Assembly (NCBI GenBank): GCA_022453515.1
Contig: JAJNNY010000092.1
Span: 1 to 64,000 of the forward strand
Direction of reading: 5' to 3'
DNA: 64,000 nt
From: Astrocystis sublimbata
Lineage: Eukaryota; Ascomycota; Sordariomycetes; Xylariales; Xylariaceae
Made by a program: the position numbers and the translations under genes. A model generated the notes under the pieces. That model made no database searches, was not told the origin of the DNA, and saw only the letters and a program-made list of their open reading frames with translations. Shown here piece after piece: positions 22,584 to 34,235 of the stretch (positions within the stretch are counted from its first letter, which is position 1; the number at the start of each line of letters is the position of its first letter).

Positions 22584-23976
22584 TCAAGACCGGCCTCCTA
22601 AGTCCATGTCGAGCATGTGGCCCATCTTCTCGATCTAAGCGCAGAAGATAATCATGTTAGCGAGCGCTCTTCGGAGAACCTAGTATGCTTGACTTCCGTT
22701 CTGATGGCTGCGAAGAGGACCAATCTGAAAGACAAAATGAAGGGGAAATCAAAGGAGGTGGGACATGAGCACAACATACCTTGGTCTTCAGATACCCCTC
22801 CACCTCGCGACTCCTGAACCCGTCCTTGCCCTTCCAACTCAGCGGCACCATCGCCACCCGTTCCGTGACCCTGACCTCACGATTCGGGCCCTCTACCGCG
22901 CGGATCTTGTCCGGGTTATTCGTGAGCAGCCGCACCTGGCTCTGCCCCAGGTCCATCAGCATCGCCGTCGCAAGCCCGTAGCTCCGCGCGTCAGCCGGGT
23001 GGCGCAGCAGCAGGTTGGCCTCGACGGTGTCGGACCCCAGGTCTTGCAGGTTGTAGGCCTTCAGCTTCTCGCCGAGCCCGATGCCGCGGCCTTCCTGGCG
23101 CAGGTAGATGATGATGCCGCCCTGCGACGTGTTGGACGGCAGCGACATCAGCCGCGCCGCCTCGTCCAGCTGCTCGCCGCAGTCGCAGCGCGCCGACCAC
23201 GCCGTCTCTCCCGTGTAGCACTCGGAGTGGATGCGCACGAGCGGCGGATCGCTCGCGCCCACTTCGCCCGCTCTCTCCACATCGACATCACGGTCCTCGG
23301 CTGCCGACGCCGACGCAAGTGGTCCCTCGACGCCGCTCCTCGTCCTCCCCGGATACAGCCGCCCCGTGTAGGCGCCCCTCACCATGCGGTCCATCTCGGT
23401 CTCGCCCTCGCGCGGCGCGTCGAGCGAGGTGCTCCGGATGTGGTTCCCGAACACAATCGCCAGGTGCTCCTTCTGGTCCACGTCGTTGGTGTACAGGTGC
23501 AGGAACATCTCGGCCCCGTCCGTCGTGGGGATGCGCGCCCGCACGATGCACTGCACCTCGGGCAGCGTCTCGAGCAGGCGAGGCTTCTTGGCCCCGCAGC
23601 CGCCGGAGGGCACAGATGAGTCGACGGGAACCCCGCGCGGGCGCTCGCTGTGAGGTGTGGTGGTGCCCGGCGTCGCGGGGGGTGTGAAGGCGGGCGAGAG
23701 AAGTGACGGAGGCGGCAGGGGTTCGGAGCTCGAGGCGTTGAGCATGTTGAGCGTGGCGGGAGGCACGCCGGGGGCACTGCGGGGCGCTGAGGTCACGGCG
23801 GACGGGAGGGAGAAGTCAGGCGTATCGTCATGCTGAGCGCTCGAGACGTCTGGCAAGCGCGATGTGTCGGCGACGGGTTGCGATTGCGGCGAGTAGAAGG
23901 AGGGGAGGGAGGTGGACTCTTTGGAATTGTCGGCGACGGCTGCCGTGGCCCTGCTTGCGCCGTCGAGATTGGGCAT
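22584..23976 (-). CDS. RIB1: GTP cyclohydrolase II (riboflavin biosynthesis), 415 aa
   Basis: Exons on the minus strand are 23976-22780 and 22634-22584, with a 145-nt intron whose GTATGT donor follows the codons for GYLKTK. The short last exon encodes [16 protein letters not shown]. The sum is 416 codons. The enzyme opens GTP to 2,5-diamino-6-ribosylamino-4(3H)-pyrimidinone 5'-phosphate, formate and pyrophosphate, the first step of riboflavin synthesis. The zinc-binding Cys set is intact in [15 protein letters not shown] (about 253-267), followed by [11 protein letters not shown] (substrate/active site) and the LLTNNPDKI strand. About 130 N-terminal residues are Ser/Pro-rich and precede the catalytic core. 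A variable loop (about 205-245) before the zinc site is usual in filamentous fungi. All key residues are present and I regard it as functional. Confidence 0.95.
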
Positions 23977-25746
23977 CGCGCCGGTGGGATTGGGGGTTTC
24001 CGTCAGATCCGGTCAAGCAAAAAGGGTGCGTCGTGGCGTCGCAGTGCACTTCGGGTATCGCAGCAAAAGAGCGCAATTGTCTGGCGGATCGCAAAGGCCG
24101 ACGTCGGGGATCGCTGATGATTCGGAGTTAGGTATGCAATGTCCAATGCGATGGTGACGATGGCAGCAATGGTCCAGGTCGGGTACTGACGAATCAAGAA
24201 GGTAATCGCTTGAACTGTAAAGCGCAATGTATCAATGCGTATATTCGAAATGCCAAGTTTGAAGTGAAGTGAAGATGAGATGTGAGAAATCTAGTTGATT
24301 GGAGTGGATTGGTTGAAGATGCGGCTTGCGAGGATGCTGCAGGGACCGCTACTCGTACATGTAAGTAGGTACATTTCCTCGGGTATCTCTGCTTGCCGCG
24401 GGGCGCTTCTTGGGACTTCCCCAGACGGTAGCGGTCGGGGGCGTTGTAGGGGTCTCGGTTGAGTCGGTCTTGCCGATCCCTCACCGACCATTGGTCTGTC
24501 AGCAGCGTTGGGCAAGCAGTAATAATGAGTAAGCTAGCGCTATTCCAACCTTCGCCGTGGACCACTTGCGCAATAAGGTGGGATGGTGGGGTGCGCGGGG
24601 TGTGGTGCATCATCCTTAGCGTCAAGGCTTAGTCATGCGCTTCCAGACCCTGTGTCAGTGACAGCGGCCCAGTCTAGGTGCTCTCCTACCTAAGAGATAA
24701 CAATAAAACACCTGTCACTCAGTCTTGCTCTCAACAGATGGTCTCAATAGAAGCAATCGCTTGTTCATTTTCCTAGATATTCGCAATGTCATATCTTCTC
24801 CGACTCAAGAAATTCATACTCACTTACGCCATTTTGTACATGATCGATCTTTATACTTGTGAGTTTACTACGATATGCTTTGGTAACAAGCTCTCAACAT
24901 TGTCCCACACTGCGTTGTCATGACTCTTGATGAGTGCTTCAGCATGAGCACATCCAAGTTGCAACTCTTCCGCTCTATACGGATATACTTTGACTTGGTA
25001 ACCTGATAATGTCTTCACGCTCTTAGGAAACACATCGTACCTTAAGTTGCTTTGTATTGTCTACGTAGAATTGCCTAAGGTTCGAGTTCTATCACACTTT
25101 AATAGCTCTCCAACTGCCGCGCCCCGCGGAGAGTAATTTTCCACGCTACGAGGGAGGCTGTTTTTGGGAAGCTCATTGATACTAAGACCGATCAACTAAT
25201 ATCAGTTAGTAAGAGATTATGTTATACGGACGGAGCATTTAATTTTGAAAGGGTCGTTTATTGGTAGGGTGAATGGTGCGACTTGGCTTGTTGACATTAA
25301 TGTTTCGGTACAGCAACTCGGTAATTCGGAGCGTTTAAAGCTCAACAAATTCATATTGTGCTACTATCTGCTTATGTGAAATAATAACTATAACAACAAT
25401 GGCAATGCTAGTGGCAGTAGCCTAGTGACAGTCTTCGTAGACTTTGACTTATGCGATAGCATGATGTCGGACCGCTAGACCCCATCTCAAATGAAACAAA
25501 AGTCAACTAATTCAGAGACTTGACGCTAGTATTCAACCATTCAAACTTCAAACAGTGTAGAGGCTGTCTTTGGCTTCTCCTCCTGCTTGTCCGTCCGCGG
25601 CGATAGGATAGGAATAAAGGTACTAGTCAGCAACACAAGGGGTGGCCTTTGCGCACGCCGTTTCGCCTCAGTCGAGTCTCGCTGAAAGCGAAATTGTTAA
25701 ATTCGCATTCGGTTTCCTGGCAAAGTCATGTTCCCTGTCGTATGAT
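23977..25746. other. Intergenic region, no supported gene
   Basis: The stretch contains the presumed 5' UTR and promoter of the GTP cyclohydrolase gene, then about 1.4 kb of featureless sequence. Small frames (24194-24625, 24851-25033) show no family signature or codon bias. Confidence 0.4.
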
Positions 25747-26298
25747 CTAGTAGGAGTAGTAGCTACCACCGTCGTCGCTACCACCGTCGTCGCTACCACC
25801 GTTGTCGCCGTCTTCGAAGTCGTGGTCATGGTAATAGCGATCCTCGTGGTCGCGATCATCGTGATAATGGGTATCATAGTAGCGGTCCTCATGATAGTGG
25901 TCATCGTGATGGCGATCATCATGGTAGCGGTCCTCTTCATAGCGGTCTTCGTGATAGCGGTCCTCAGGATAATAATAGCGTTGCTCCCCACGGCGTTCGT
26001 CTTCCCGCTCTCGGCGCCTCTCCTCCTCTCGCTCTCACTCCCACTCCTCACGGCGTTCCTCCTCTTCCCGCTCCTCCCGCTCCTTCCGCCCTACCCCGCC
26101 GCTGTGGCGGCAATTGTAGCACAGGTCAGCAGCATGTACGAATTTGTGCTCGCCCGCCGTCCGTTCGCACTTGTCGTCGCCTAGTTTCCATTTCTCACAT
26201 CGGAAAAGGCGCTCGCCCCACTGGCCGTCGAGGTGCTCTCCGCACTCTTGACCTCCGACACCTCGACATCGATATTGGATCGAGACGTATCCGCACAT
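25747..26298 (-). CDS. Small MCG-type Cys protein with Asp/Arg/Tyr/His repeat tail, interrupted by an in-frame stop
   Basis: From ATG at 26298 the frame encodes MCGYVSIQYRC and a Cys-spaced domain ending in DLCYNCRH (CxxC), then a charged Glu/Arg coiled region. It meets TGA at 26035-26037 after 87 codons. The same frame then runs open for 95 more codons to TAG at 25747-25749. It encodes Glu/Arg repeats, then about ten D/E-R-Y/H-type units (such as YHEDRYEEDRYHDD), and finally three DDGGS repeats and YYSY. Continuity of composition across the stop suggests one 183-codon gene carrying a nonsense change, or readthrough. The Cys domain resembles the protein at 41829-42047. Function unknown; the CxxC pairs could bind zinc. 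Confidence 0.6.
25762..25806. repeat. 15-bp tandem repeat encoding DDGGS on the minus strand
   Basis: Three units of GCTACCACCGTCGTC (last one with a T) at 25762-25776, 25777-25791 and 25792-25806 keep the reading frame of the MCG-type protein, giving repeated DDGGS near its C-terminus. Confidence 0.9.
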
Positions 26299-27487
26299 CG
26301 CAATAAGCACAAAATCAGGGGTAACGGCCTGTTCAAGCAAGGCAGAAGATCAACTGAGTGAGTTCCGGTACTATCCGAACGAACGCTGTGTTTCGGGGTT
26401 ACTTGGACTAGTAGACTGATACAGTCGATGACTGGGGGGTTGGTTGTCTGTTCTAGTTGGAAGGTTCCCACATGAAAGGCAAACGCGTGAATTCTTATAT
26501 TTTCAAGAACAACAACTAAGAGTTTACTGTTCCCATGACCTCAAGCCTATATCGTACTCCAAAAGATCCATCTAGAAACCTTGAGTGGCGCTCAGGGTAT
26601 GAAAGATTCGTCATGAGCGCCAGATGTCATGAACGATTGGTGGTGGGGAGCTCTGATGGGAGCTTGTGTAATCCTCACCAGATAACACCTTGCCAGATTT
26701 CCTGTATTACTCTGCTTTCGCAATGGTATTGGCAATCCAAGGGATGGCTCTCATACATGGCTCCGATAAGAGTTCTGGCAGTCGTTGCCTTCCTTTCTCT
26801 AAGTGTTACAACCCCGCTGCTTTCATGGCCCTAGGCCACGTCATGGCTTGTTAAAGTGGCAATAGTTACACCAGAAGGCTAGAACGAAGAGAATATAGGC
26901 AGGGTAGCTAGTTAATAAAGTAGTTAAAGCCTCTCGTATAACAGCAAACAATCGAAACTTGCTCATGACTTATTCGAGGTGTCCATGATTTAAAAAGGAG
27001 TTCTAAGTCCGAGAGATTATTTAAGTACCTAGCTACTAACAGTTTTGGACAAGAAAGTATCGATTTAGATCTAATTTGAAATAGAATTCGTCATGCTATT
27101 AAGTCTGTTAATGTTACGGAGAAGTGGATCTATACTACGTCCCTTAGGTAATCCGCTTAGGTGACTAGTATTCCATACGCTCACGCTTATAAATAGCTAC
27201 CTTTTATTCCTTTTGTATACTTAGAAACTTCCCTTAGAGATCATCTGAATCTACGTCTATAAGCTCCCTACTAGAGACTACACTAGCTTTACTTCTATGA
27301 GCTATCACGTGCCCTCATACGTGACAGTTAACCATTATCGAGAGGTCTCGGGATAGACCCTTTTGAGGGAGGATTAGATAGTGAACGATGCATAATGGGG
27401 TCTCGCAGCATTGTGATTCTAGTAGACTATCTAACGCAGCATCGAACAGCAATACTTGTCGGACACCCGCAGTATAGCAAGATTCTT
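26299..27487. other. Intergenic region with an AT-rich relic-like part
   Basis: No supported gene. 26535-26834 is open on the plus strand but looks random. 26870-27300 is AT-richer and rich in TAG/TAA, like mutated repeat DNA, but I cannot assign it to an element. Confidence 0.35.
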
Positions 27488-29146
27488 TCAACTCGTCTCC
27501 CTTGTCTTCTTCGCTGTAGGAAACACGACGCTCCATTTTTGCTTAGTGACGCCGCCTCGAGGTACGATCTCAACATCAAAGTCATCATCTGGCTGATCCA
27601 ACGCTGAGACCTGGGAAGACTTTTCAACTGTCATTTCGGGCCACTTTCCACTCGTGGCAGTAATGTCGAAGCGAAGAAGCAACATGGCCACGAACGAAAG
27701 AATCTCAGCCGTAGCAAAATGGCGCCCGGGGCAGAGATGGAACCCGTTGCCGAACCCTCGGAAGGCAGCTGGATTATGGGTTTTCGACCCGGGCTTTTTG
27801 ATGAACCTCTTATGATCAAACTGTGCTTGATTGTCGCCCCAATTGTCAGGAGTGTGGTGTTGCACTCTGTACGGAAAAATACAGTACCCCCCTTTTTAAG
27901 CAAGTAGCGATCATTGAGCATGTGATCCGCGAGTACCCGACGAGGTACTAGTCCAATTCCATGTATGCGAAATACCTCCTGGAAGGTTGAGTGAAGAATG
28001 GGACACGAGTCCCTGATGTGTTCATAATCAATTAGAGTTCTTCCCTCGTCAGTCGCGGAGATAGCTGCCAAGACTTTTGCGGCAGTCTTCCAGAATGGTA
28101 GGGCTGGAGAAGATATGGTAAATGGCTCAGAACGCCATTGGTATCGTATTGGTGTTGAGAGCGATGAGGCCAGCGATCTCAAACCTTGAAATGTCCCTCA
28201 TTGGGATACCCTGCTGCGCAAAATAGGCGACACGCTGTTGGACATACTCCGATGCCTGGTCCTGACCTCGAGCCGCCAAGTACTTGTCGAATGCCTTCAC
28301 TAGTAATTCCCTTGCTTCGATACCTTCTTTGGCTATCCATTTGGGAAGGATTCCAAGACTCAATAGGGGAACCTTTGACTCGAATTTCCTACACATGGTT
28401 AGATGCTAGCAGCTAAGCGAACAGCAATTCTTGATACTTACAACCAAGCACTAGTGTTAACGCTTTCTCGCAGAGGGTTCAAAGGACCCAGCGCACTCTC
28501 AGTAGTTGCGGTCAAGATGGCTCTCCTGACAAAGTCGTAAAGCTGCACAGTTGTCCGACTTTGGGCTGCCAGACTTGCAAGCTCCGCCTCTAGGTTGGCA
28601 ATAGCATCCGTGCTGAACTTATCGAGGGCCGCACCTGGGCTCAGCGAAGATCGCACGGCTTTGATGAAACCCGATAGGAACGTGGCTTCGTTGCCATCCG
28701 CCACTTCGCTTCCCACGATATCAACCGCTTCCTGGCTAGCACCTGAATTTGGATGGGATCAAAGGAGATCGTTTTGTAATGCCGCTGAATTGCGGGAATC
28801 AGGGACGTTGAGTTAACGACGTAGAGCCGAGCGCTTGCAACACGGAGAGTATATATCGGCTGGTGGTACTTGTCACTGTGGGATGGTCAGTGCTTTTGTT
28901 GTTGCGAAGAAGGGTTATATGAACAGCTCACTTCATATAAGTGTAGAAACGACCTTTCCGTCTCTTCATTCCAATCATTGGACCGATGAAGGGTAGAAGT
29001 GTAGGGACTAGGGGTGGTTCTTTGCTATCCTGTGTGAAGAAAACCAATGCCCAAAGGAAGATGTACGTTGATGTCAGAAGGCCTATGATTGTTGTAGTAA
29101 TCGTCATGACTGAGCTATTGGGGATTGCCAGATACCGGTCTGCCAT
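27488..29146 (-). pseudogene. Cytochrome P450 (CYP7/CYP8-like fungal type), multiply disrupted
   Basis: Exons on the minus strand are 29146-28932 (N-terminal membrane anchor, then LPFIGPMIGM), 28875-28442 and 28388-27488. Family marks are the ExxR of the K-helix (STFQEVFRIHG) and the haem Cys in FGNGFHLCPGRHFA. P450s are haem monooxygenases anchored in the ER. Four lesions are visible. There is a frame change between about 28736 and 28757. A TGA at 28127-28129 stands where PMAF would be followed by the usual Trp. There is one extra A in a run at 28075-28078 (T on plus) after LEDCRK. One base is missing in the run at 27875-27879 before the RVQHHTPDNWG segment. Neighbouring genes are intact over thousands of bases, so sequencing error alone is unlikely. 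I call it a recent pseudogene; its substrate is unknown. Confidence 0.85.
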
Positions 29147-32100
29147 CTTTTTGCAGTTGGTATTCTCTTATGCGATATCGCCCCAATGCACCGGAGACAA
29201 AGACTTGTAGCAAATGATGACGCGAGTCTAGACAGAATCGGTTGAGACGAGAGGGACGTTGGCCCTGAGATTCAAGGTGAGTCGATTCTCCAGGAGGAAT
29301 GCCTGAGTGAAGTTCATCGGAAATGGACAGTGAGTCAAAACAGCAAAGCCCTGCCCCGGAAATCTAGTCTTGCTATTGGGCACTAGATAATGCTTTGTCT
29401 CAAATGCATGCACGCAGGAGTCCTAACAACAAATGAACATCAACCAATGACCTTTGAAGGGTTACTTAGTAATCATCGTAGTGATCTTTGTTAGAATTAA
29501 ATGAAGGTAGAAGATTTGGTAATTTTCTCACAGAGCCAGTGCTTATTGGCTGCATTGTCCCCCTTTCTAGCTGCTTTAACAGATTCCGCAAACTTAACAC
29601 ATGAGATAGCGCAAAAGAGCGTGCAGTTCCTTGACGTGGTCCACCAGTACTATTGAAGCGAATCTAGAGTTTCCTAATAAAAGCCTGAAAGTCTAAGTTT
29701 GGTTGCGACTAGGACTGAATCTAGTGTAACTACAATGATTATTCCTTCGTAGCATAAATCGGTCTATGGTCCTAGGCAACATTAACATTGCCAACAAAGG
29801 CACGATATAAACAAGGTCTTTAGGAAGCTATTGCTAAAGAAGTCACTCTGTATTGTTAAGCTCAGTATATATACTCGATCTTAACTAGGAAGGGGTTGTA
29901 TACTCTTCCCTTGTGTCTCTATCTTCGATGCGACTGTCCGAAAGCTCACAATGTCTAGATTTCATAGTAAACAATATATCGGTCATTGCCTTAGGAGCAA
30001 TTTCGTCTACGCAGTGGTCGCCTACGTCGCAACCCAAACCTCCTCCAGGCTCACTGCAAAGGTTCAAACGATTAAGTCACCGAAACACATTACTTAAAAC
30101 GGAGGCATCGTTGATATTTAGATAGGTAGTCGAGACAGATTAACCAGAGTTCAATCTTATCTACATGAGAAGCTTTTACAACACTCTAGTTCCTCTTCAG
30201 TGTGCATAGCGGGGATAATAGGATATCAAGAGCAAGCATAAGGAAGTTGATTTGGGACAACACAGTGATAGTTCTTCATATCCTACAATTTCAATTTTCT
30301 ATATTGACTGTAGTAGAGGGACATGAGCTCAAGGAGTGAAACTGAGAATAGTATTTCGGACTAACAACTCTCTAGGAAATTCCATCTTTACATTTCTACA
30401 GTCCGCAACAGACGCACGATGACAGCCACGCCTCAGGGCTGATAGATGCGAAAGCCATGCTCGTTTTGGATTGGACGGATTCGCACAGTTCATTCAACTT
30501 CCCTTCAAGTCGGTCGACAGCTAAATCCGGAGAGATGCAGCAAGGAGAGGTGATCTGGCAGTCACTAACATGCCACCGCGATACCGGTTCAAGTAACTTC
30601 GCAAGAATTCCCAAAAGAGTCAGAGGTGTCGCTTAACGCTTGTTTCATGTATCTCGACACCCGACCGGGAGACTACCTCTAGCATATTGATGGTAAAGAC
30701 AGCCATCGGGTGAATAGATAGCGCCCACCACCAACTTCCACGCTGCCGAGAAATAATATCACATATTACCTCTACGGTCTGCTGACCCGACTGGTAACTT
30801 GGCGTCAGCCCTGAGTGAAAGTAATCACAAGACCATACCTTTGGTAGGCAGGTTCGGAGTCGACGTCGCGCCGGCCCTCGCGCAGGTCACAGGTAACGTG
30901 GTGTAAGTGGCTGGAGACAAGCGAATATAAGGCTGGGATGTAATTAAGCGAGAGCAGCGTGGTCATCCGGGGAAATGCTCACCCAACTGCTCTCTTGGCG
31001 CATGGCTGTTTTCGTCGATGTGCGATAATCATGATATGATGCGAGGCGAACTGTATCGGTAAAAGGCTTGGAAAGTGAAATGAGACTCGTCACATTCATG
31101 ATAGATGTCGTGGTATTGTATCATTCTTGCTCTGCTGCGAGATCGGAGTCCACGGTGATAGGTAATACATTAGTCAAGACGATCATATTAGCAACAGAAT
31201 TTGTTGATGCCACGATCAAGCCATTCCGACCTAAATTACTTCATGGACGTTCAATTCGTAGACGGAGAAGGGTGTGGCGTTCTCGACACTCGGGTGGTTA
31301 GGTAGGGGCTTTCCAAATTCACCTGGACTTCGCGGTTGACAATCAACATGGCGCTTGATTTGATCAAAGCGTAGCATTTTGCCGCCAGACCCGGTGGATC
31401 TATCCCGGAACGCTCCGACAAAGGTATTGCTATTGGTTCTCCTTATCTCGGTGAGCATGTTGTTCAAGAGTCATCTGCGACGAAGGCTCAATAGGACCAT
31501 GTTACACCTCTGCCACTGCGCTCATGCAATGTTCATCATTCATGTCGGATACAGCGTCGCACCCATCGATCGTGGAGGCACTGGCACTGGCGTGGGAGGT
31601 AATCGCTGGGGTTGTGTGCTTGCCTGCGCCTGACTTGGGTATCCCGGTCTGTAGGCGCTGCTCTGTTGTTCTAGGGTTGTTCCGTAGGTTTCCGCAATCA
31701 AAATGATTCTGGGTGCTTGATGCGATGGAAGGATCAACTTGGGTGATCCCGCGATTTCAGGAACCTCTTGGTTTCGATTGGGCCGCTCCCGAGGCCAGCC
31801 CCTGGGAGGGCATGGAAGTGCAAATTCTTTTCCTCAAATAACATGTGACGCAGCCGGCTTGCCGAAATATGTCCTCACCGGGATCCTCACAGACCCCAAA
31901 GCTCGGGACAGGTGGAGACACAGTATAAGTCACGCCACTATAGGGTAAAAGTGGTCTGACTTACCCGCAGACAGGCCTAGACCAACACATTGTAAGGCAA
32001 AATCCGCCAAGGAGAAAGCCAGTACGCGAAGGACAATACGCGCTGCTGCTTATATAAGTCTGGAGCCGTGGTGGAGCTCACATGGATGTGCAGTGGATGA

Positions 32101-32687
32101 TTGGGGAATCGGGATCGGTTTAATGTCCAGCGACTGACTCCTCCAACCCTGCCAGCCTGGCAGAAACTCCACGTGTACAAGGTCAGAAGACATGGGGCTC
32201 TATCTACATGTGGTAGTGATATTCGCTTCTGTTCTACTGATCACTGACATTGGTTTCTGTTTCTTTTTCGACCTTGAATATGCCACACTAGCTGCAAGTG
32301 GGATTTCTCGACCACGAGAAACAACTTCAAGAAGTCTTCGAAGTTGTGCGCGCGAGTGAGCTGACAATGGATGGCATTATCTTGCAGACTCTAGGAGCTG
32401 GAGTAGCAGACTGACGTCATGGTCTAGACGCGGTTGGATCGCGCGTCGACAAAAAAGTTCAGGGGCAGAGCGGGATAGCACCCTGCATGCCACGATACTA
32501 GCTTGACGAAGCTCTCCGCATAATGTTTCACTCCAAGTTAACAGTTCAGATCAATGCAAAATAAACGGCCCGAGAATTTCTTGTTCGCTAGTGTGAGGTA
32601 CGAACCAACATGTTGTATTACTTGTGCTCTAATGATTCTTGTCTATTGTCTTTCTTGTAACAGTAATCCTACAGTGCATCAGTTTGA
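29147..32687. other. 3.5-kb gene-poor region
   Basis: I find no supported gene on either strand. Short frames (29228-29413, 29885-30125, 30396-30614, 31068-31301, 31231-31633) lack domains, introns or continuity. Parts (29450-30380) are AT-rich. It may hold undetected short genes, but nothing I can defend. Confidence 0.35.
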
Positions 32688-33897
32688 TCACTTGATTTCT
32701 ATGCCACCAGTGGCACCAAGAGCCTGAGGTCATCGTTAGTAGGGTGTCATTGTGCGTTGGGGCAGTGAGACATTGCGTGACGTACCTTTTTGATATCACC
32801 GTACACAGCGAGCTGAAGTGCAGTCATGCCCCCGACCATGACCAGCCGAGCACGCACACCAGCGTAGCTGCCACGGACCCCTGTCTCTTTAGCGATTCTC
32901 CACAGACGCTTCATGATTCCTTCCCCAGCCTCGGCCTTGCCCTTGTTGATCTTGCTCAGCATGGTGTCTGCTGGCTGTGAAACAAGAGTTGCCGCGATAC
33001 CGGCAATCAGACCTGAGCCTAGATTGATGCCTGTGACCCCAGCGCTGGACACGGTAGTTTTGTCGACCCGCTTGTAGATCTGCTCAAGCGCATTCTCGTA
33101 TACTACGAAAGTCGCCATTGTGTACGGGACCCTATAATAGTCAGTTGATGTTGATCAAGAAACAATCTAAGGATACATACTGCTTGAACATGATCGGGCC
33201 CAACCCGGAGTACAAGCCTTGAATGCCCTCTTGTCGGATGATCTTGGCCAGCCCATCCCAGAGACCACGTCCAAATCCAGGCTGCGAAACGAGGCGGATG
33301 CGAACCGCCTCGAAGGGACAGAGCACAATGTCGCCAGCCATTTCGGCAATAGCGGATGCGCCCAGATAGATAGCATACCGGTTGTTACACGCGGTCTCGT
33401 ACCCGAGTGCGTCTATAGCACGGGTCTTGAGTAGCTCGTATCCTCCGAATTTGAAAGCACCTTGCAGGAAGTATCCTGCAACGGTAGGTCCAAGCCCGGT
33501 CGCTAGTGCTCCGGCTCCCTCGCCAGCCACAACTTGTCGCAGACCACCAGAGAGGCCGCGGTTGTATACTTGAGGTTCAATCTGAATCCTCGTCTTCACT
33601 CTGTGGCAGCATCAGTAGCAGAATCTAGACAAGATTGCGAGGAAGTTTTGACTCGCCGGAATAAAAAGCCGTTGATACCGAAGGAAATGCGCCCTTATCT
33701 AAAACGGGACTGGGACTATAGGCTTACATGTCGACAGGCGTGAGAATGGCGTGGGTGAAGGAGCAACAGACGGCTCCGGCGGCAGCGTATCTTGAATACA
33801 GGCCGACTTCGCTGGGTTTAGTCACTGCTTGGGCTACCGAGGGAACGGGGTCAAGCCGAGGCAATTCTGCTGCTGGCACGAGAGACGTGGACGACAT
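32688..33897 (-). CDS. MIR1: Mitochondrial phosphate carrier (SLC25A3/Mir1 type), 323 aa
   Basis: Exons on the minus strand are 33897-33728, 33600-33181, 33131-32786 and 32723-32688 (introns 127, 49 and 62 nt), summing to 324 codons. The carrier imports phosphate with protons across the inner mitochondrial membrane for ATP synthesis. The three-fold repeat is visible through its P-x-D/E signatures: TPVDIVKTRIQ, CPFEAVRIR and QPADTMLSKI, each followed by the helix and Gly-rich segment expected (for example GLGPTVAGYFLQGAFKFGGYE). FKQVPYTMATFVVYE and the C-terminal DIKKALGATGGIEIK are characteristic of the phosphate carrier rather than ADP/ATP carriers. The N-terminal stretch before the first membrane helix is about 40 residues. 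A small membrane-protein frame ends 80 bp upstream on the same strand. Confidence 0.93.
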
Positions 33898-33977
33898 GGG
33901 AGGTGCTGTCGAGTGCCCAGCATTACTGTAGAGAGTATGAGTGTCTTGGACAAGAACGAAGATATATTGCTACCTCA

Positions 33978-34235
33978 CTACCTCCATGGACTGAGACCGC
34001 CGAGCATCTCCCGAACCCCAGGGCGATGCTCGTGGGCGAGATGCTCAGCAGTGCCCTTGATTGCGCTCTCAGCGGTGCCCTTGATCGCACCTAACACTCG
34101 CAGGTGTTCCTTCTTCAGTTCCTCAAAGTCCTCGTCGAGTTGTTTGTGCCATGGGTATAGGACGCACACCTGGAAGCTCAGGGCTGAGGTGGCAACGAGA
34201 AAGTTGGTAACGGAGATTGCGCGAGTGACGAACAT
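33978..34235 (-). CDS. Small single-span membrane protein, probably mitochondrial (85 aa)
   Basis: The single open frame begins MFVTRAISVTNFLVATSAL, a short basic N-terminus running straight into one hydrophobic segment (about residues 6-27). YPWHKQLDEDFEELKKEH follows, an amphipathic charged helix. This layout is typical of small inner-membrane mitochondrial proteins in fungi, and I have the impression that the N-terminal half is conserved. The middle carries a tandem duplication, AIKGTAES then AIKGTAEH (24-bp unit). The stop lies 80 bp upstream of the phosphate carrier start on the same strand. No specific function can be given. Confidence 0.6.
   Translation of the reverse strand: MFVTRAISVTNFLVATSALSFQVCVLYPWHKQLDEDFEELKKEHLRVLGAIKGTAESAIKGTAEHLAHEHRPGVREMLGGLSPWR

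Noticed and set aside
22765..23619. Plus-strand frame of 284 codons
   Set aside because: It is a shadow of GTP cyclohydrolase II in GC-rich DNA; the His/Arg/Gln-rich composition is an artefact.
25642..26184. Plus-strand hydrophobic 180-codon frame
   Set aside because: It is the reverse complement of the Asp/Arg/Tyr/His repeats of the minus-strand MCG gene; its Val/Ile/Ala runs arise from the repeat.
27488..29146. A secondary-metabolite cluster with the BBE relic, P450 and SDR
   Set aside because: No PKS, NRPS, terpene synthase or DMATS is present, the candidates are 20 kb apart, and two of them are broken.
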